Assembly: GCF_001605895.1 (NCBI RefSeq)
Contig: NZ_LUAW01000013.1
Span: 22,245-86,244 of the forward strand
DNA from: Acinetobacter pragensis
Lineage (GTDB): Bacteria > Pseudomonadota > Gammaproteobacteria > Pseudomonadales > Moraxellaceae
Length of the DNA stretch: 64,000 nucleotides
Direction: 5' to 3'
This document shows positions 17,104 to 25,879 of this stretch, piece after piece. Numbering within the stretch: the first letter of the stretch is position 1; the number at the start of each line of letters is the position of its first letter. The notes below the pieces were generated by a model. It was not told the origin of the DNA. It saw nothing but the letters and a program-made list of their open reading frames with translations, and did no database searches. The translations under genes were made by a program, and so were the position numbers.

Positions 17104-17808
17104 CTACACTACATTAACGGTAATGCCGGTCAGGCCCGCTATATCTGCCTTCATAACATCGCCTTTTACTACTGCACCGACCCCTTCAGGCGTACCGGTA
17201 AAAATCAAATCCCCTGCTTTCAGCTCAAACAATGAAGATAAATTTGCAATCGTTTCAGACACTGACCAAATTAAATGGCTGACATCACTCTGCTGCTTTT
17301 CTTTACCATTAACTTTTAGAGAAATATCAGCTTTATTAATTTCTCCAGTCGCTGAAATTGGATGAATTGGGCCAATAGGCGCTGAAAAATCAAATGCTTT
17401 TCCAACTTCCCATGGGCGGCCTTTTTCACGCATCGCCATTTGCAAATCACGGCGGGTCATGTCTAACCCTACGGCATAGCCAAAAATGTAATTAGCAGCA
17501 TCTTCTACGGCAATGTCCTTACCGTCTTTGGCAATGGCAACTACCAGCTCAATTTCATAATGATAGTTTGCCGTTTGTACTGGATAAGGAATATTGACAG
17601 CGGTATTTGCAGGTACTGGAACAATGGATTCTTTATCATTTGGTTTGCAGAAAAAAAATGGCGGTTCACGGTCTGGATCAAAACCCATTTCACGGGCATG
17701 CGCGGCGTAATTGCGCCCAACACAATAAACCCGGCGTACTGGAAATTTTTGTTCAGTATCTACAACTGGCAATGCTGCCGTTTGGATTGGTTCTAAAACA
17801 AAAGACAT
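17104..17808 (-). CDS. mhbH: fumarylpyruvate hydrolase (FAH family)
   Basis: The 234-residue protein is the short FAH type typical of NagK/MhbH. RRVYCVGRNYAAHAREMG opens the domain, metal-binding Glu residues lie in NYHYEIELVVAIAKDG, and TGTPEGVGAVVKGD is near the C-terminus. It should split fumarylpyruvate into fumarate and pyruvate, the last step of the gentisate route. The neighbours (isomerase, hydroxylase, gentisate dioxygenase) make the substrate call firm. An AAGGTTATTTAT stretch lies before the ATG. Confidence 0.92.
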   Translation of the reverse strand: MSFVLEPIQTAALPVVDTEQKFPVRRVYCVGRNYAAHAREMGFDPDREPPFFFCKPNDKESIVPVPANTAVNIPYPVQTANYHYEIELVVAIAKDGKDIAVEDAANYIFGYAVGLDMTRRDLQMAMREKGRPWEVGKAFDFSAPIGPIHPISATGEINKADISLKVNGKEKQQSDVSHLIWSVSETIANLSSLFELKAGDLIFTGTPEGVGAVVKGDVMKADIAGLTGITVNVV

Positions 17809-17840
17809 ATAAATAACCTTATTTAGAAAATGAATAGTTT

Positions 17841-18479
17841 TTAAATCGCATCAGCTTGCTGGGAAGGACTTGCTTTTTGAAAAGCTGGCAATTGCATGCA
17901 ATGTTCGTAGATAGAAGCAATGATTGGATATGGTGCTAAATCGACATTGAAGCGTTTAGCCGATTCCACTTGCGGAATGAGATATACATCCGCTAAAGAA
18001 ACTGTTTGACCAAAACAAAACTGAGTACGCCTAGTATCGGCTTGTAATTTGGTTTCTAAGGCAGCAAAGCCTTCAGAAATCCATTTTGTGCACCAAGCCA
18101 TAATCTGGATTTCATCTTGCTGCAGTTCATGACGTAAATATTCCAAAATACGCTTGTTATTGATTGGGTGGATATCACAACCCACTATTGCAGCCAGCGA
18201 CCTGACATACGCTTTATCAAAACTGTTTTGGGGCAATAAAGCTGGCTCAGGATATTCCTCTTCTAGCCATTCTAAAATGGCAGGGCTTTGGGTCAGAATT
18301 CCTTGTTCAGTTTCAATCACTGGAACCAGCCCTTGCGGGTTCAGCTGTTTAAATTCAGCTTGGTGATGCTGATTTTTCGCTAAAGAAATAAAAGCATGCT
18401 CATAGCTCTGCTGTTTCAAATTAAGCGCAATTCGTAACCGGTGCGATGTTCCGCTGCGGAAAAAACCATAAAGTTTCAT
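17841..18479 (-). CDS. mhbI: maleylpyruvate isomerase (zeta-class GST)
   Basis: The 212-residue protein starts at the ATG at 18479, which overlaps the hydroxylase stop as ATGA; a longer frame to 18545 is inside the neighbour and rejected. MKLYGFFRSGTSHRLRIAL is the zeta-GST N-terminus with the Ser-x-Ser-like glutathione site. ETEQGILTQSPAILEWLEE is the conserved thioredoxin-fold motif. It should isomerise maleylpyruvate to fumarylpyruvate using glutathione. Position between hydroxylase and hydrolase in a gentisate operon favours maleylpyruvate over maleylacetoacetate. Confidence 0.92.
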   Translation of the reverse strand: MKLYGFFRSGTSHRLRIALNLKQQSYEHAFISLAKNQHHQAEFKQLNPQGLVPVIETEQGILTQSPAILEWLEEEYPEPALLPQNSFDKAYVRSLAAIVGCDIHPINNKRILEYLRHELQQDEIQIMAWCTKWISEGFAALETKLQADTRRTQFCFGQTVSLADVYLIPQVESAKRFNVDLAPYPIIASIYEHCMQLPAFQKASPSQQADAI

Positions 18480-19696
18480 GCAGCGCTTCCTTGAAAATTT
18501 TGTGCTGCATCTAAGCAGTTTCCAACATTCCAGCCATACAGCCATTCCATCGCATCATAAAACCGTGCTGCAGAACGGCCGCGCCATAAATCGTTGCGAA
18601 CCAGACGCTGTACACCATGTGCATGGTAAAGTTTGCCCATTTCGCGTGAAGACAGCACAATACGTGCGGTACGTGAGACCCTTGCCTTTTGATATAAATC
18701 AAAAGCTTGCTGAATATTATTATTGCAAGCTCGTAGCGCTTCACCCAATGTCACTGCATCCTCAAGCGCCATGCATGCACCTTGAGCCATATATTGTGTG
18801 GTTGGATGCGCAGCATCGCCAAGTAAAGTCACCCGGCCAAAACTCCACTGAAAAATTGGATCCCGGTCTGCTGTAGCCCAGCGTTTCCAGCTTTTCGGCA
18901 ATTCAATCAGCTGGCGAGCTTTTGGGCAAATTCCTTCAAAATATGACAGCACCTCTTCTTTAGATCCATCTGTAACACCCCATTGTTCTTGATGACGGCT
19001 GTGGAAGGTCACAACAACGTTATATTCCTCTCCGCCGCGCAATGGATAATGTACCAAGTGACAATTTGGCCCGACCCAGATGCTAGCGGCATTCCACTTT
19101 AAATCCTCTGGAAATTCTGATTTAGAAACTACTGCACGATAAACAACATGCCCCGTTACCAATGCTGGATCACCCACAAACGTCTCACGAACTACAGACT
19201 TAACACCATCTGAGCCAATTAAGGCCTGCCCTACATAGCGTTGACCATGCTGATCTATAATTGTGACCTGATTTTCATCCTGAATAACGGACTCAATTTT
19301 ACAGTCTGTAATAATTTCTAAATCACCGATTTTATTGGCGCCTTTAACCAAAGATCCATGAATATCCGCTCTGTGAATTACCGCATACGGGTTTCCAAAA
19401 CGTTTGCGGAATTCCGCATCTGTCGGTATTTTTCCAACTTGATATTCATCTAATGCATCATGCATCACCATATAATCGGTATAGACCGCTTTACTGCGGG
19501 CTATTTCACCCACACCCAGCGCATCAAAAGCGTGGAACGCGTTTGGTCCCAGCTGGATGCCTGCTCCAATTTCACCAATTTCCGGTGCCTGTTCAAAAAC
19601 TTGAATTTTAAAACCCTGCTTTGCTAAAGCTAAAGCGGCTGCAAAACCGCCGATACCGCCGCCTGCGATTAAAATAGGCCGTTGGTCTAATGACAT
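18476..19696 (-). CDS. mhbM: 3-hydroxybenzoate 6-hydroxylase (FAD monooxygenase)
   Basis: The 406-residue protein has GGGIGGFAAALALAKQG near residue 12 (FAD binding), IGSDGVKSVVRE (DG motif) and LLGDAAHPTTQYMAQGACMALEDA (shown by its key GDAAHP) near residue 285. This layout and the C-terminal LYGWNVGNC ending match 3-hydroxybenzoate 6-hydroxylase. The reaction is NADH-dependent para-hydroxylation of 3-hydroxybenzoate to gentisate. Gentisate dioxygenase lies immediately upstream in the operon. Salicylate hydroxylases are related, but the pathway context decides in favour of 3-hydroxybenzoate. Confidence 0.92.
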   Translation of the reverse strand: MSLDQRPILIAGGGIGGFAAALALAKQGFKIQVFEQAPEIGEIGAGIQLGPNAFHAFDALGVGEIARSKAVYTDYMVMHDALDEYQVGKIPTDAEFRKRFGNPYAVIHRADIHGSLVKGANKIGDLEIITDCKIESVIQDENQVTIIDQHGQRYVGQALIGSDGVKSVVRETFVGDPALVTGHVVYRAVVSKSEFPEDLKWNAASIWVGPNCHLVHYPLRGGEEYNVVVTFHSRHQEQWGVTDGSKEEVLSYFEGICPKARQLIELPKSWKRWATADRDPIFQWSFGRVTLLGDAAHPTTQYMAQGACMALEDAVTLGEALRACNNNIQQAFDLYQKARVSRTARIVLSSREMGKLYHAHGVQRLVRNDLWRGRSAARFYDAMEWLYGWNVGNCLDAAQNFQGSAA

Positions 19697-19717
19697 TTTT
19701 GATTCCTTCCAAAAAAT

Positions 19718-20755
19718 TTAAATACGTGATCGAGTTGAATACAATCCAAGTTTTTTCTGTAATGGCGACTCATCTGCAACAAATATATAAGCTGGCTCTG
19801 GGCTATTATTGATTAAATCAATTTGCGCAAAACATGGCGCGCATGCCGTATCTGATTTCTGCAACTGATGGCTTTGTGCATTGATATCAATTTGGATTTC
19901 ACCCTGAATGACATGAAACACTTGCGCTGCCGAACGGCGTTCTAATGGCAATACTTCTTTTGGAGCTAAACGCATAGCGGAATAGCCAATGATTTTCTGG
20001 CAATCATGACCAGTTTCTGGATTGATGTAACTGATCTGCGCTGCGCCGCCGTAACTTGGATCATTCGCTAATGCATCAAGAACTTGTTTAGTATCTGTCC
20101 ATGCATAGCGCAATAACGGGAAATCAGATTTTTCTCGCATGAAATGCAGTGTTGGGACAATGCCTTTTGCATAACGATGGCCTGCATCCAAACCTATGAC
20201 TTTTTGAACATCCCCACCTTCTACAAAAGAGGCTTCCATGTAATAAACCAAAGGTAAATCCAGAATATCCAGCCAAATTACTGGCTCATCACCGTGATGA
20301 CCGTGCTCATGCCATAAGCCTGATGGAGTTAAAATTAAATCGCCATGCTCCATTGGGCATTTCTGGCCTTCAACGGTGGTGTAAGCCCCTGATCCTTCAA
20401 CAATCAGGCGTATCGCATTGGGCGTATGACGGTGCGAAGGCGCCCATTCATTTGGCAGCAGCAGCTGCATACCCAAATAAATAGATGAAGTAGCTTTCAT
20501 ATTTTCCAAACCATGTCCTGGATTGGCTAAAACCAGCACCCGGCGTTCTGCTTTTTCAATCGGTGTTAATTCCCCGGCTTCGAGCAATAAAGGCTTAATT
20601 TCGTTAAAGTGCCAAACAGTTGTTTGCGTTAACGGGATTGGCTGATTTGGCGGCAACACATTTCTTAAGCTAGGCCAAAGCGGTACAAGATTTTTTTGTG
20701 TCAAACTTGCTACATAGTGTTTCGGTAAATCGTCTAATGTTGCTAATTGTTCCAT
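19718..20755 (-). CDS. mhbD: gentisate 1,2-dioxygenase
   Basis: The 345-residue bicupin protein has normal length for gentisate 1,2-dioxygenase. The N-terminal cupin contains PSHRHTPNAIRLIVEG with the Fe(II)-binding His-x-His, and LTPSGLWHEHGHHGDEPVIW supplies further His ligands. It cleaves gentisate to maleylpyruvate. It is the first gene of the five-gene operon and diverges from a LysR gene across a region holding a perfect palindrome. ATG at 20755 follows GAGGCACGCTG. Confidence 0.95.
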   Translation of the reverse strand: MEQLATLDDLPKHYVASLTQKNLVPLWPSLRNVLPPNQPIPLTQTTVWHFNEIKPLLLEAGELTPIEKAERRVLVLANPGHGLENMKATSSIYLGMQLLLPNEWAPSHRHTPNAIRLIVEGSGAYTTVEGQKCPMEHGDLILTPSGLWHEHGHHGDEPVIWLDILDLPLVYYMEASFVEGGDVQKVIGLDAGHRYAKGIVPTLHFMREKSDFPLLRYAWTDTKQVLDALANDPSYGGAAQISYINPETGHDCQKIIGYSAMRLAPKEVLPLERRSAAQVFHVIQGEIQIDINAQSHQLQKSDTACAPCFAQIDLINNSPEPAYIFVADESPLQKKLGLYSTRSRI

Positions 20756-20866
20756 CAGCGTGCCTCTTCCTAATTGATAAAGATATTCTTGTTAAACATC
20801 TTTTGATCTATCCCTGAAGCTAAATCTAACAACTGCGAACCCTTGCATCCATAAGCTAAAATGAAT

Positions 20867-20895
20867 ACGCTGTATTGATTAAATCAATACAGCGT
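20867..20895. promoter_or_regulatory. LysR-type operator, 14-bp perfect palindrome
   Basis: ACGCTGTATTGATT (20867-20880), one central A, then AATCAATACAGCGT (20882-20895). It contains a T-N11-A LysR box. It lies 10 bases before the LysR start codon and about 110 bases from the gentisate dioxygenase start, so it can serve autorepression and divergent activation. Confidence 0.75.
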
Positions 20896-20904
20896 TTGGT
20901 AAAC

Positions 20905-21795
20905 ATGGATATCGACTCTAGGCTAGTCCAAATTTTTTATGAAATTTATCGTCATAGAAGTGTATCTAAAGCGGCTGAATTCTTAGGAATAGGACAACCT
21001 ACTTTAAGTGTTGGGCTGAACAAACTGCGTCTGCATTTTAATAATCCGTTGTTTGTTCGAGTCGGCAACTCAATGGAACCCACTGATCTGGCCAACGATA
21101 TTTATCCTATTTCAGTCGAGTTTTTAAATAAGCTCAAATTGCTCAATCAGTATAATTTTGATTTTGATCCAGTCTCATCCAGCTATGAATTTAAAATAAG
21201 CATGACTGATATCAGTCACTTAGTCTTATTACCTAAACTGGTGAGCTATTTTAGGATTCATGCCCCGAATATACGATTGAATATTTCACCAATCGATACT
21301 CAAACCCCGCTTTTAATGTCCACTGGCGAGATTGACTTGGCTATTGGCTTTATTCCTCAGCTGGAAGCTGGCTTCTATCAGCAAACATTATTTCAGCAAT
21401 ACTACGTATGCATTGCAAATCGAGATCATCCTCGATTGACGGGCTTAGAAATATCAGAAGAGCAGTTTAAACAGGAATTGCATATCGATATCTTAGCTAC
21501 TGGCGGACATTATATTCTTGAACATGAATTGCAAAAATATGGCGTAGACCGCAATATTTTAATTCGGTTGCCCAGCTATTTGGGTGTGGGTTCTGTGGTC
21601 AGAGGCACTGATGCTATTGCCACGATTCCAGATTATTTAAGTCAATTTTTATTGGATCAAGGCGGTATAAAAAAGCTTCCTTTTCCTTATCCGCTTCCTA
21701 ATTATGCGGTAAAACAGCACTGGCATGCCCGTGCACATCAAATGCCAAACAACAAATGGTTAAGGCAAGTTTGCTTTCAACTTTTTTCAGAGTGA
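20905..21795 (+). CDS. mhbR: LysR-family regulator of the gentisate operon
   Basis: The 296-residue protein starts at the ATG at 20905; a longer start at 20875 would lie inside the palindromic operator. The N-terminal HTH includes RHRSVSKAAEFLGIGQPTLS near residues 15-35. The C-terminal periplasmic-binding-like effector domain contains a GEIDLAIGF motif typical of NodD/NagR-type LysR proteins. It is divergent from the 3-hydroxybenzoate operon, the usual arrangement, and probably binds 3-hydroxybenzoate or gentisate as inducer. Confidence 0.88.
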   Translation: MDIDSRLVQIFYEIYRHRSVSKAAEFLGIGQPTLSVGLNKLRLHFNNPLFVRVGNSMEPTDLANDIYPISVEFLNKLKLLNQYNFDFDPVSSSYEFKISMTDISHLVLLPKLVSYFRIHAPNIRLNISPIDTQTPLLMSTGEIDLAIGFIPQLEAGFYQQTLFQQYYVCIANRDHPRLTGLEISEEQFKQELHIDILATGGHYILEHELQKYGVDRNILIRLPSYLGVGSVVRGTDAIATIPDYLSQFLLDQGGIKKLPFPYPLPNYAVKQHWHARAHQMPNNKWLRQVCFQLFSE

Positions 21796-21955
21796 TGTCT
21801 GCTGACATTTCCACGCTTAATTCGACCAAAATAACAGTGATCAATTACCGGTTTCGATGCTACATATTCTTAGCTAATAAACTTATTTTCTAATAATGAG
21901 TAATATCTCCCACTATAGAGAGAATCTAACCTTAACTTAGAGTTGTAAACAAATG

Positions 21956-22010
21956 TTAGCCATATAGATAACTTTTAAAATTTACCATAATATATTAGCC
22001 ATATAGCTAA
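21956..22010. promoter_or_regulatory. paired HipB-type operators
   Basis: TTAGCCATATAGATAA (21956-21971) and TTAGCCATATAGCTAA (21995-22010) are two near-identical operator-like palindromes 39 bp apart. The second sits in a longer perfect inverted repeat with 15-bp arms (21985-21999 and 22006-22020). They precede hipB by 21 bases, as expected for autoregulation. Confidence 0.75.
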
Positions 22011-22030
22011 TATATTATGGTTGAACTGCT

Positions 22031-22291
22031 ATGGCGAGTAGATTAGAAATTGGGAAAAAAGTTCGCAGAGAGCGAAAAGCCCTTGGCTATACACAGCAAA
22101 AATTATCAGAATTGACTCGTATCAATAAAACCACTATCTCAGAGATTGAGAATGGTAGATTTACAGGTTCTTTTGACATATTTGAACGTGTGCTTGATGC
22201 CGTAGATTTGCAGTTTGATGTATCTCCAAAGCAGCACTCACTGCCTCATTGGGATGAGATTGAAAGTATGTTTGATGAGGATGACGAATGA
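22031..22291 (+). CDS. hipB: HipB-like XRE-family antitoxin/repressor
   Basis: The 86-residue protein is mostly a Cro/C1 helix-turn-helix: IGKKVRRERKALGYTQQKLSEL, then INKTTISEIENGRF as recognition helix. An acidic C-terminal tail (MFDEDDE) could contact the toxin. It precedes the hipA-like gene with an ATGA overlap, the standard antitoxin-first order. Two matching palindromes upstream fit autorepression by the HipBA complex. Confidence 0.88.
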   Translation: MASRLEIGKKVRRERKALGYTQQKLSELTRINKTTISEIENGRFTGSFDIFERVLDAVDLQFDVSPKQHSLPHWDEIESMFDEDDE

Positions 22292-23519
22292 ATATACAAA
22301 CCAATCTTCCTGTCAAAATCACCAATATCAAGGTGTGTGCGAATCAAGATGAATTAGGTGTATTGACGTACGGTTCAGTTCACCACTATCAGCCAACACA
22401 AGAAACACAGCATGTATCACTCACCATGACCCAAAAAGGTATGGATGGTTATTCTTCTGGGAATTGCACCCCATATTTGCTCAAAACCTCCCAGAAGGCT
22501 TTAATCGCCGATTTATTGCAGAAAAACTTGCCCGATATGCAAAAATCAATGACATGTATTTATTGGCACTGCAAGGTGATCAAGGAATTGGAATGCTCTC
22601 TTATAAAAGTGAGCTAAATTTACCCGAAGCTGAATCTTTAAGCTTAAGTGAAATTCTATCCTACCGTAGCAATGAACCTCTTTTCCCACAACTATTAGAA
22701 AAATACTACCTCAGGAACTCATTGGCCGGGATGCAGCCAAAAGTAAGCATCCCGAATGCAAATACTGTTCAAACGGATAGAACAGTTCAGCAAAGGGATT
22801 TAATTGTAAAGTCATTTGATTCTGAATTTCCATTACTCACAGTCAATGAATTCGTCTGTATGCAGGCTGCATGGCATTGTGGACTTGAGCCTCCGCAGAC
22901 GTATCTTTCTGAAAATCTAGAAACATATGTCGTTGAACGGTTTGATAAAGCCTGCGACGGAACAAAACTAGGCTATGAAGACTTTACGACGCTTATGAAA
23001 AAGTCAAATGACCCTGATGCAAAATATACGGGCAGCTATGAAACACTATTAAAAGCGACATATCTATATACAGGCAGTGCGACTGAAGTTGAGAAAATGT
23101 ATAAATACATCGTATTCAACTGCTTAATTGGCAATGGCGATGCACATCTTAAAAACTTTGCGCTGCAATATTCCCCAGATATGAAGAACATTTTTTTTTC
23201 ACCGCCTTTTGATATTACGCATACACTTATTTATGAATCAATTGATAATAAAATGGCGCTCAAACTGTCTGGCAGCAAAGCATTTCCAGATATGTCACAT
23301 CTCATCAAACTAGCTGAAAGTGATCAATTTAGGATTAGAAATCCCAAAGAAATCATAGAATCTTTTAGTGAAAATATATTGAACTATCTCAAAACTTCTA
23401 ATGAAGTTCAGCTATTTGATGGATTGCGGTCATCTATAGAGCGTTCTATCTCAGACATTATGACACCAAGCACTGGCAGCAAAAATTATCGACATGATAA
23501 AAAGAAGAAATTTGAATAG
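22288..23519 (+). pseudogene. hipA: HipA-like serine/threonine kinase toxin, apparently frameshifted
   Basis: Frame 1 runs from the ATG at 22288 through an N-terminal HipA subdomain to YSSG at about 22461. The family-consistent continuation ELHPIFAQNLPEGFNRRF lies in another frame and continues to 23519. Adding one G to the GGG at 22459-22461 would restore a single protein of about 410 residues. The kinase part is well kept: SLAGMQPKVSI (autophosphorylation loop type), GNGDAHLKNFAL (catalytic loop) and PPFDITH (metal-binding Asp). It may be a recent mutation, phase variation in a G run, programmed shifting or a sequencing error. A HipS/HipT-type split is less likely because the second frame still contains N-subdomain sequence. 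Confidence 0.75.
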
Positions 23520-23587
23520 TTAACAATATGTGATTCATATACAGGCAACCACATATTACATAAATATAATATGTGGTTTGAAAAATA

Positions 23588-24505
23588 TTAAATTGTATAA
23601 ACTTTTTCAGCGTTGGTTGATGCCTTGCTAAATGCCACATTCAATAATGAAACACTAATAATCAGCACTATTCCAATAATTTGTATACTCGATAATTGAG
23701 CATTGGCAAACAAAGTTGCCAATATAACGGCTGTCAGTGGTTCAAAAATGGTATAGATTGAGGCTTGTGATGCTTTGAGATATTTTAATCCATGTGTGTA
23801 TAAAGCAAATGGCAATAATGTCCCCAAGATAATCAGCATGAGGCATGCACTGAATGTAGCTAGATTAAGCTGCTCTTTAAAAGCGACTATTTGTTGAAAT
23901 TCAATAAATGGAACAATTGCTACTGCGCTAATCATCATTGAACTAAACAGTAAAAATGAGGGGCTATAACGCTCAATAATTCCTTTACCCATTACTCCAT
24001 ATATGGCATAGCAAATTCCTGAAGCAAATCCATAAAGCACTCCATTCAGATTTAGTCGGTGCTCCCCTACCATCATACAGCCAACTCCGCTAACAGCAAC
24101 AATAGTCAGTAAAACAGACTTAAGCGTAAGCGGTTCTTTAAGAAAAATACCCGAAAGAATTACACTCCAAATAGGTGCGGTATAGAGTAAAGCCACAGCA
24201 ATTGCTGGACCGACATACTGTACCGCATTAAAATAGCAAAAAGTCATACCCAGCATTCCGATCAATGATTGGAGTATCAGTCTGGGAATGTCTTGAAATT
24301 GCAGAGTCTTTAAAACCTTATAAATAAACGGCAGTAAAGCCAGTAAACAGATAAATGTCCCTACAACTCGAAGTCCAGTCACCGAAGTATTGCTTAACCC
24401 AGCAGCGGCTAACTGGGAACTGGCTATGCCTAATGTCCCCCAACCCACTGCACCTAAAATAACCAATAATGCACCTAACCATTGTGATCTTGATTGCAAA
24501 TTCAT
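23588..24505 (-). CDS. EamA/DMT-family transporter
   Basis: The 305-residue protein has ten hydrophobic segments in two EamA repeats (drug/metabolite transporter superfamily). It includes an N-terminal VILGAVGWGTLGIAS segment and a second-half TIFEPLTAVILATL motif, both typical of EamA. GGGAAAATAAA precedes the ATG. It follows the MHS carrier and creatinase in one direction (42-bp gap), so it may be part of the creatine unit, perhaps exporting a product. The substrate is unknown. Confidence 0.85.
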   Translation of the reverse strand: MNLQSRSQWLGALLVILGAVGWGTLGIASSQLAAAGLSNTSVTGLRVVGTFICLLALLPFIYKVLKTLQFQDIPRLILQSLIGMLGMTFCYFNAVQYVGPAIAVALLYTAPIWSVILSGIFLKEPLTLKSVLLTIVAVSGVGCMMVGEHRLNLNGVLYGFASGICYAIYGVMGKGIIERYSPSFLLFSSMMISAVAIVPFIEFQQIVAFKEQLNLATFSACLMLIILGTLLPFALYTHGLKYLKASQASIYTIFEPLTAVILATLFANAQLSSIQIIGIVLIISVSLLNVAFSKASTNAEKVYTI

Positions 24506-24547
24506 TTTATTTTCCCTGCAAAATTGCCGAGATCTAAATCTTTAAGA

Positions 24548-25831
24548 TTAGACCGCAACAAGCTTAATTTTTCTTATTTTTTTCAATGAGCTGATACTAA
24601 ATACTGCAATAACAATAAGAATGAATGCCGGTGATAAGGTATTGCCTGTGATATGAATTAACCACGTAGCAACCAATGGAACCGTTCCACCCAAGAGAGC
24701 ATTAGCTGTATTAAAGCTAAAGGCGAAGCCAGTATATCGAACATGTACTGGAAACAGTTCTGTCAAATAAGCCGGTAAACTTCCATCATTCATTGCAAGC
24801 AGAGTACAGAATATCAATTGAATAATTAAAATCCCAATAAACGAGCTGTTTGATAAAAGATAGAACAAGGGAAAAGTCAGTACAATAAAACCCAGACATG
24901 CCATTACCAGCATTTTATTACGCCCAATTTGGTCAGAATATTTGCCCATCATAAAGACAATAACAATATAGAATGCCAGTGAAATAGACGAGGAAATAAA
25001 GGATTGGGTTTTATTTACATCTAATTCGGTCGATAAATAGTTAGGCATATAACTAAAGATCAGATAAAAAGCAGTCGCATTTAATGATCCAACAGCAAAA
25101 GCTTTAAATAATGGCTGGCGATAGTCGGTAAATAATGCTTTAAGTGGGAAAGTTTCTTTAGAAGAAGCCTTTTGATGAGTAAGAAATTCAGGAGTATCTT
25201 CAAGTTTAAGTCGAATATAGCGCCCAATCAGACCTAATGGCGCGGCCAACAAAAATGGTATTCTCCAGCCATATTCATGTAAAAATGATTCAGACATTAG
25301 TGCAAACATAGCTCCTGCCATAAGTGAACCCAAGAGCAAGCCTGCTGCTGTGCTGGCAGGCACTAAGCTGGTAAATAACCCCTTTTTTCCTTTTGGGGCA
25401 TATTCTGCTAAAAAACTCGATGCTCCAGCATATTCACCTGAGGCAGAAAAACCTTGGATCATCCGCAATGCAAGAAGTAAAGTGGGTGCAAAAATACCAA
25501 TCGATGCGTAATTGGGTAACAATGCGATACACATGGTTGCTAGCGTCATAATCATAATTGACCAGGACAATGCTTGTTTACGTCCATATTTATCGCCAAT
25601 GTAACCCCAAAATATTCCACCAAAAGGACGTACGATAAAAGACAAAGCAAAGATGGCGTAGACTGACATCAATGCTACAGCGGGATCATTGCTAGGAAAA
25701 AAAACAACAGCAATGACTGTAGCTAAAAAGCCGTATGTAGCGTAATCAAACCATTCAACAAAATTTCCAATAAAGCTCGCAGCAGCAACCCGTTTTAACG
25801 CATTTTCTTTAGATTCGATGACTGTACTCAT
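24548..25831 (-). CDS. MFS carrier of the metabolite:H+ symporter (MHS) family
   Basis: The 427-residue protein starts at the ATG at 25831 behind GGAGAAAAATT; a start at 25858 adds non-conserved residues. MHS (ProP/KgtP/ShiA-like) marks are ASFIGNFVEWFDYATYGF in helix 1, GYIGDKYGRKQAL in the loop between helices 2 and 3, and RMIQGFSASGEYAGAS in helix 4. It lies between the creatinase gene and the DMT carrier, separated from creatinase by 48 bp. A creatine uptake role is the natural inference from context. Confidence 0.88.
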   Translation of the reverse strand: MSTVIESKENALKRVAAASFIGNFVEWFDYATYGFLATVIAVVFFPSNDPAVALMSVYAIFALSFIVRPFGGIFWGYIGDKYGRKQALSWSIMIMTLATMCIALLPNYASIGIFAPTLLLALRMIQGFSASGEYAGASSFLAEYAPKGKKGLFTSLVPASTAAGLLLGSLMAGAMFALMSESFLHEYGWRIPFLLAAPLGLIGRYIRLKLEDTPEFLTHQKASSKETFPLKALFTDYRQPLFKAFAVGSLNATAFYLIFSYMPNYLSTELDVNKTQSFISSSISLAFYIVIVFMMGKYSDQIGRNKMLVMACLGFIVLTFPLFYLLSNSSFIGILIIQLIFCTLLAMNDGSLPAYLTELFPVHVRYTGFAFSFNTANALLGGTVPLVATWLIHITGNTLSPAFILIVIAVFSISSLKKIRKIKLVAV

Positions 25832-25879
25832 AATTTTTCTCCATAAAAGAGGCATCACAAATCGTGATGCCTCATGGTT

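Noticed and set aside
18511..18876. Open frames on both strands within the 3-hydroxybenzoate hydroxylase gene
   Set aside because: They are in other frames of a well-matched enzyme gene and show no family features.
22288..22617. A 109-residue frame after hipB as a HipS-like short protein
   Set aside because: Only its first two-thirds is family-like; after about 22461 it reads out of frame over hipA sequence, while the other frame continues the HipA N-subdomain. A frameshift explains both better than a HipBST arrangement.
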